Of a DNA stretch of 64,000 nucleotides, positions 61,102-64,000 are shown one piece after another. The stretch covers positions 124,001-188,000 of the forward strand of contig NZ_FOVD01000009.1 of the NCBI RefSeq assembly GCF_900115055.1, written 5' to 3'. The notes beneath the pieces were generated by a model. The model was not told where the DNA came from. It did no database searches and saw nothing but the letters and a program-made list of their open reading frames with translations. Position 1 is the stretch's first letter; each line of letters begins with the position of its first letter. The position numbers and the translations under genes are program-made. This DNA comes from Chryseobacterium oleae (GTDB lineage: Bacteria > Bacteroidota > Bacteroidia > Flavobacteriales > Weeksellaceae).

Positions 61102-61239
61102 TAATAGAAGTTAGAAATCAGAGGTTAGATTTTAGTGGATGGAAGTTTGAATATAGGCAATAGAGGAAACAATCCGAAACGCGTATCCCGAAACTCGCCA
61201 CTTAACTCGCACCCCGTAACTCATCATAACACGTAAAAC
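61102..61239. repeat. period-7 array in two dialects, ddl-coaD
   Basis: The first part has TAGAAGT, TAGAAAT, TAGATTT and TAGTGGA in register; the TAG falls in each frame in turn. After about 61170 the words change to AACTCGC and CCCGTAA types, which also occur at 16840-16880. Confidence 0.85.
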
Positions 61240-61713
61240 ATGAAAATTGCTGTTTTCCCCGGATCATTTGATCCTATCACCCTGGGACATTATGATATTA
61301 TTGAAAGAGCGGCTCCGCTTTTTGACAAACTGATTATTGCGATCGGGCAGAATTCCCAAAAAAAATATATGTTTCCTCTTGAAAAAAGGATGGAATTTAT
61401 CCAAAATTCCGTCGCCGAATTCCCCAATGTGGAAGTCGATTTTTTTGAAGGATTAACGGTAGATTATTGCTTTGAAAAGGATGCACAATACATTCTCAGA
61501 GGCTTAAGAAATCCTGCCGATTTTGAATTTGAAAAAGCCATTGCCCACACCAACAGAACACTGGCTCATAAAAAACTGGAAACCGTATTCCTATTAACCT
61601 CATCCGGAAAATCTTTCATCAGCAGCAGTATTGTAAGGGAGATCATCAATCACGACGGAGAATACGAACTGCTGGTTCCGGACTCTGTCAGGGTAGAGAA
61701 AAAAGCAAAATAA
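61240..61713 (+). CDS. coaD: phosphopantetheine adenylyltransferase
   Basis: 157 residues. It adenylates 4'-phosphopantetheine, the next-to-last step of coenzyme A synthesis. It starts MKIAVFPGSFDPITLGHYDII with the T/HxGH site, has RGLRNPADFEFEKAIAHTNR, and ends with SSGKSFISSSIVREI (the ISSSxxR site). The length is standard. An array lies on each side. Confidence 0.96.
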   Translation: MKIAVFPGSFDPITLGHYDIIERAAPLFDKLIIAIGQNSQKKYMFPLEKRMEFIQNSVAEFPNVEVDFFEGLTVDYCFEKDAQYILRGLRNPADFEFEKAIAHTNRTLAHKKLETVFLLTSSGKSFISSSIVREIINHDGEYELLVPDSVRVEKKAK

Positions 61714-61804
61714 ATGATCAACTATAAATGATAATTGATGACATGGCCGAAAATTTGCAGATGCAGAAATCATTCATCGATTATCATTTATCAATCATAA
61801 ATAT
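61714..61804. repeat. period-7 dyad spacer, coaD-TRIC
   Basis: The left words AAATGAT and AATTGAT are complementary to the right words TTATCAT, AAATCAT and TTATCAA, all in heptad register, around a less regular centre. Confidence 0.82.
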
Positions 61805-62437
61805 ATGCACGAACAGTTCAATTTTGCCATAGAGGTACTTGGAACCATTTCCTTTGCGATGTCGGGGAGTTTTGCAGCGATGCAGAAACGCCTGGATCCG
61901 TTCGGGGTACTGATTATCGCATTCGTCACTTCTGTGGGCGGAGGAACTGTAAGAGATCTCCTGCTGGATATTCCTGTTTTCTGGATGCATGATCTTTTAA
62001 CCTGTGCATTAATCCTCGGAACAAGTATTTTTGCTATGATCTTCAAATCTATCGAAAAGAACTTCAAGGTAACCTTATTTATTTTTGATAGCTTCGGATT
62101 GGGATTATTTACCATTATCGGCGTTCAGAAAGGACTCAATGCGGACATTCATCCATTGATATGTATCGCGCTGGGAACCATCACCGGCTGCTTTGGAGGG
62201 ATTATCCGGGACATTCTCCTCAACCGGATTCCATTGATCTTCAGGAAAGAAATCTATGCAACGGCGTGTATCGTCGGAGGATCTGCATTTCTTCTGATGA
62301 CGAAGTTTATCCCGCTTTCTTATACACTTATCCAGATCTTCACCATTTTACTGATTGTAGCCATCAGAACGCTTGCTGTGAAATACCACTGGCAGATGCC
62401 TAAATTCTATGGGTATGATCATAATTCAGAAATGTGA
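61805..62437 (+). CDS. TRIC-family cation channel (YadS/UPF0126 type)
   Basis: 210 residues with seven predicted helices in two similar halves. It starts FNFAIEVLGTISFAMSGSFAAMQKRLDPFGVLIIAFVTSVGGGTVRDLLL; the key words are SFAAMQKRLDPFG and GGGTVRDLLLD. The second half repeats this as TGCFGGIIRDILLNRIPLIF. The family forms trimeric K+ channels; some members carry glycine. It ends before a bidirectional terminator at 62457. Confidence 0.9.
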   Translation: MHEQFNFAIEVLGTISFAMSGSFAAMQKRLDPFGVLIIAFVTSVGGGTVRDLLLDIPVFWMHDLLTCALILGTSIFAMIFKSIEKNFKVTLFIFDSFGLGLFTIIGVQKGLNADIHPLICIALGTITGCFGGIIRDILLNRIPLIFRKEIYATACIVGGSAFLLMTKFIPLSYTLIQIFTILLIVAIRTLAVKYHWQMPKFYGYDHNSEM

Positions 62438-62456
62438 TGTAAAATGAGTTTAAAAT

Positions 62457-62486
62457 AAAAAAAGCACCTGAATCAGGTGCTTTTTT
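62457..62486. terminator. bidirectional terminator, TRIC/62504 genes
   Basis: The arms AAAGCACCTGA and TCAGGTGCTTT have T on both strands. It lies between convergent genes. Confidence 0.92.
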
Positions 62487-62503
62487 CGTTTCGTATAGTG
62501 TTC

Positions 62504-63073
62504 TTAGAAGAATTTTCCTCTCTGTCTCATATTCGGGTTGTGCATGTGTTTCTGCATAGAAGGCATTTTCAGCTGATCTTTCATCATTTTGATCTGATCC
62601 GTCATCATTCCTGCCGTGTCTAATCTCTTAGCCTCATCCAGAAGCTTCTGCCCTTCCTGTTTTCTTCCCTTAGAAATGGCTGCCGCGGCAAGATTCAATG
62701 TAGCCATTGCTCTGTCGTGCTTCATATTCAGACCGTATTCCAAAGCTTTTTTCATCAGCGGTTCCACTTTCGCAGGATGTTCCTGAGCTTGGGTCAGTCC
62801 CTGTAAATAGTGGAAATATCCATACTGGGATTTATGAAGCTGCGCTTTGTAGTTGGTAATTCCGTTTAACCACTGTGCGGCTTTCTCCATATTTTGTTTT
62901 CTCAGCTGCCAGAAGGCAAGAAGGATATATTCATTTTTGATGAAAAGTATAATAGGCAGTGCTGCAAGAAGGAATACTACAATCCCCCAGCCCAGACTTC
63001 TTGTGAAAATCATCATATAAAGTCCTAAAAGGATAAGAACTGCTGCAATTACAATTTTTATGTACTTATTCAT
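62504..63073 (-). CDS. two-helix membrane protein with TPR-like tail
   Basis: 189 residues. Helices lie at about 5-22 and 28-47. A helical repeat region of about 110 residues follows, with AAQWLNGITNYKAQLHKSQYGYFHYLQG and DRAMATLNLAAAAISKGRKQEGQKLLDEA resembling two to three TPR units. A Met/Lys-rich end QMKMPSMQKHMH-like tail is seen (actual words: KMPSMQKHMHNPNMRQRG). No firm family is recognised. It is predicted to sit in the inner membrane with the repeats in the cytoplasm. It has its own -7 box at 63092. Confidence 0.7.
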   Translation of the reverse strand: MNKYIKIVIAAVLILLGLYMMIFTRSLGWGIVVFLLAALPIILFIKNEYILLAFWQLRKQNMEKAAQWLNGITNYKAQLHKSQYGYFHYLQGLTQAQEHPAKVEPLMKKALEYGLNMKHDRAMATLNLAAAAISKGRKQEGQKLLDEAKRLDTAGMMTDQIKMMKDQLKMPSMQKHMHNPNMRQRGKFF

Positions 63074-63091
63074 TGTTCAATTTTAAGAGTG

Positions 63092-63099
63092 CAAAGATA
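63092..63099 (-). promoter_or_regulatory. -7 box of the 62504 gene
   Basis: Minus strand TATCTTTG, 19 bases before the ATG at 63073. It directly abuts the heptad array at 63106. Confidence 0.55.
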
Positions 63100-63105
63100 G
63101 AAAAT

Positions 63106-63140
63106 TTAGAGGTTAGAAGCTAGAGGTTACCCGTTAGAAT
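63106..63140. repeat. period-7 array, five heptamers
   Basis: TTAGAGG, TTAGAAG, CTAGAGG, TTACCCG and TTAGAAT lie in perfect register between folA and the 62504 gene. Confidence 0.85.
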
Positions 63141-63148
63141 TTTCATAA

Positions 63149-63643
63149 CTACTCAGTCTTGATTCGCTCATACGTTTGAAAGGAGAAATCATATTCATTC
63201 TTTTCGTCTTTTTCATGAAAGATCTCTTCCGTTTTTTTCCATACCTTCGGATTGATCTTTGGAAAGAAAGTATCCGCCTGAAGATCAGCTTTCACTAAAG
63301 TTACTTCCAGTTTATCTACGATTTCCATTGTCTGTTCATAGATATTTCCACCGCCAATGATGAATACATTTTCATCAATTTTCTTAGCAAATTTTACGGC
63401 TTCTTTAATGCTTCCCACGATCAGAATACCTTCCTCAAACCAGTTTTTCTTTCTGGAAATAACGATATTCGTACGGTTCGGCAACGGTTTCCCTATACTT
63501 TCATAGGTCTTTCTCCCCATAATAATAGGATGTCCCGAAGTTATATCTTTAAAGTGTTTCAGGTCTTTCGGAAGATGCCACAGCAGTTTGTTTTCAAAAC
63601 CGATCTCGTTCTTCTCACCCATAGCCACCACTATTGTTGTCAT
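63149..63643 (-). CDS. folA: dihydrofolate reductase
   Basis: 164 residues, standard length. It reduces dihydrofolate with NADPH for thymidylate and purine synthesis. It has VAMGEKNEIGFENKLLWHLPKDLKHF (substrate Asp replaced by normal bacterial Asp in PKDL), HPIIMGRKTYESIGKPLPNR and FIIGGGNIYEQT, the complete DHFR set. Its minus-strand -7 box is at 63659. Confidence 0.95.
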   Translation of the reverse strand: MTTIVVAMGEKNEIGFENKLLWHLPKDLKHFKDITSGHPIIMGRKTYESIGKPLPNRTNIVISRKKNWFEEGILIVGSIKEAVKFAKKIDENVFIIGGGNIYEQTMEIVDKLEVTLVKADLQADTFFPKINPKVWKKTEEIFHEKDEKNEYDFSFQTYERIKTE

Positions 63644-63658
63644 TCTAATAATTTTTTA

Positions 63659-63666
63659 CAAAATTA
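63659..63666 (-). promoter_or_regulatory. -7 box of folA
   Basis: Minus strand TAATTTTG, 16 bases before the ATG at 63643. Confidence 0.55.
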
Positions 63667-63678
63667 GCACATAATTTG

Positions 63679-63686
63679 TATATTTG
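63679..63686 (+). promoter_or_regulatory. -7 box of the lemA gene
   Basis: TATATTTG, 30 bases before the ATG at 63717. It is back-to-back with the folA box. Confidence 0.6.
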
Positions 63687-63716
63687 ATTAGCACAAAAAA
63701 TTAAAAAAAATAAACT

Positions 63717-64000
63717 ATGAAAAATAAAGGCTGCCTGAGCGCAGGAACTATCGGTATTGCTCTGCTAATCATTGTAGGTGTACTATTCTTCTGGGGGAAA
63801 AACGGTTATAATAATTTTGTTTCGAAAGAACAGAACGTGAATTCCAAATGGTCTAATATTGAAACAGTATATCAGAAAAGGGCCAATCTTATTCCCAATC
63901 TTGAAAGAACCGTGAAATCCTATTCAAAATTTGAACAGGAAACATTAACGAAAGTAGTTGAAGCACGTTCTAAAGCGACTTCTATCCAAATCGACCCTTC
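63717..64000 (+). CDS. LemA family protein (3' end outside window)
   Basis: The first 94 residues are visible. After a short basic N-terminus there is one membrane helix (GTIGIALLIIVGVLFFWG). This is followed by the LemA hallmark YNNFVSKEQNVNSKWSNIET and YQKRANLIPNLERTVKSY, the start of its helical bundle. LemA proteins sit in the membrane with the N-terminus outside; function is unclear. Neighbouring TPM-domain genes usually follow, beyond this window. Confidence 0.92.
   Translation, partial: MKNKGCLSAGTIGIALLIIVGVLFFWGKNGYNNFVSKEQNVNSKWSNIETVYQKRANLIPNLERTVKSYSKFEQETLTKVVEARSKATSIQIDP

Overview
The window looks like core chromosome of a flavobacterium of the Chryseobacterium type (Weeksellaceae, Bacteroidota). 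The evidence is a fused ccoNO, T9SS C-terminal sorting domains and a PorP/SprF protein, a short NuoG, DUF349, DUF3822 and DUF5606 proteins, many TAnnTTTG -7 promoter boxes and AT-rich leaders. I see no rRNA, phage, IS element, transposase or CRISPR array. The only tRNA has a CAU anticodon.

Layout. 1-5.6 kb: 3' part of ccoNO, a double-glycine-leader peptide, a T9SS cargo protein and small secreted or membrane proteins. 5.7-16.8 kb: housekeeping genes (tRNA, mce, rbfA, a LolC/E-type permease, aroE, a DUF349 protein, ribD, a YigZ/IMPACT protein, a YugP-like peptidase, a GNAT-like protein), a secreted T9SS endonuclease I, and two more double-glycine peptides in tandem. 17.2-31.5 kb: a complete 14-subunit complex I operon, nuoA to nuoN, with one outer-membrane-type gene inserted between nuoF and nuoG and a terminator after nuoN. 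31.7-43.4 kb: a large GAF-like protein, a bestrophin, an HD-domain protein joined to a Pycsar-effector-type membrane domain, a 1237-residue metallophosphoesterase with a predicted outer-membrane barrel, and a mazG-FUSC-lipoprotein run. 44-64 kb: def/ruvX, a SixA-like phosphatase overlapping an archaemetzincin lipoprotein, a T9SS beta-propeller flanked by two copies of a REP-like palindrome, a serine hydrolase, an Smr protein, DUF3822/rsmD, a divergent hxlR/nitroreductase pair with a symmetric operator, murI, hemW, porP/sprF, rluD, a PASTA protein, ddl, coaD, a TRIC channel, folA and the start of a lemA gene.

The most unusual signal is outside the genes. At least sixteen intergenic spacers, eight of them inside the nuo operon, are degenerate tandem arrays with a period of seven bases. 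Each array has its own set of related 7-letter words. Many switch near the middle to the reverse-complement words, so the spacer is also a long imperfect dyad. Distant arrays share words. Because 7 is not a multiple of 3, a word containing a stop codon gives stops in all three frames. I do not know a described element of this kind in Bacteroidota, and I rank it as the best candidate for something new.

Other points: three double-glycine Cys-rich peptides with no exporter in the window; an HD-PycTM/bestrophin gene pair with no cyclase; and several long-frame starts where the TTG of the -7 box imitates a start codon. Starts were moved downstream in those cases and the reason is given in each entry. 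All family names come from reading motifs by eye; no database search was run.
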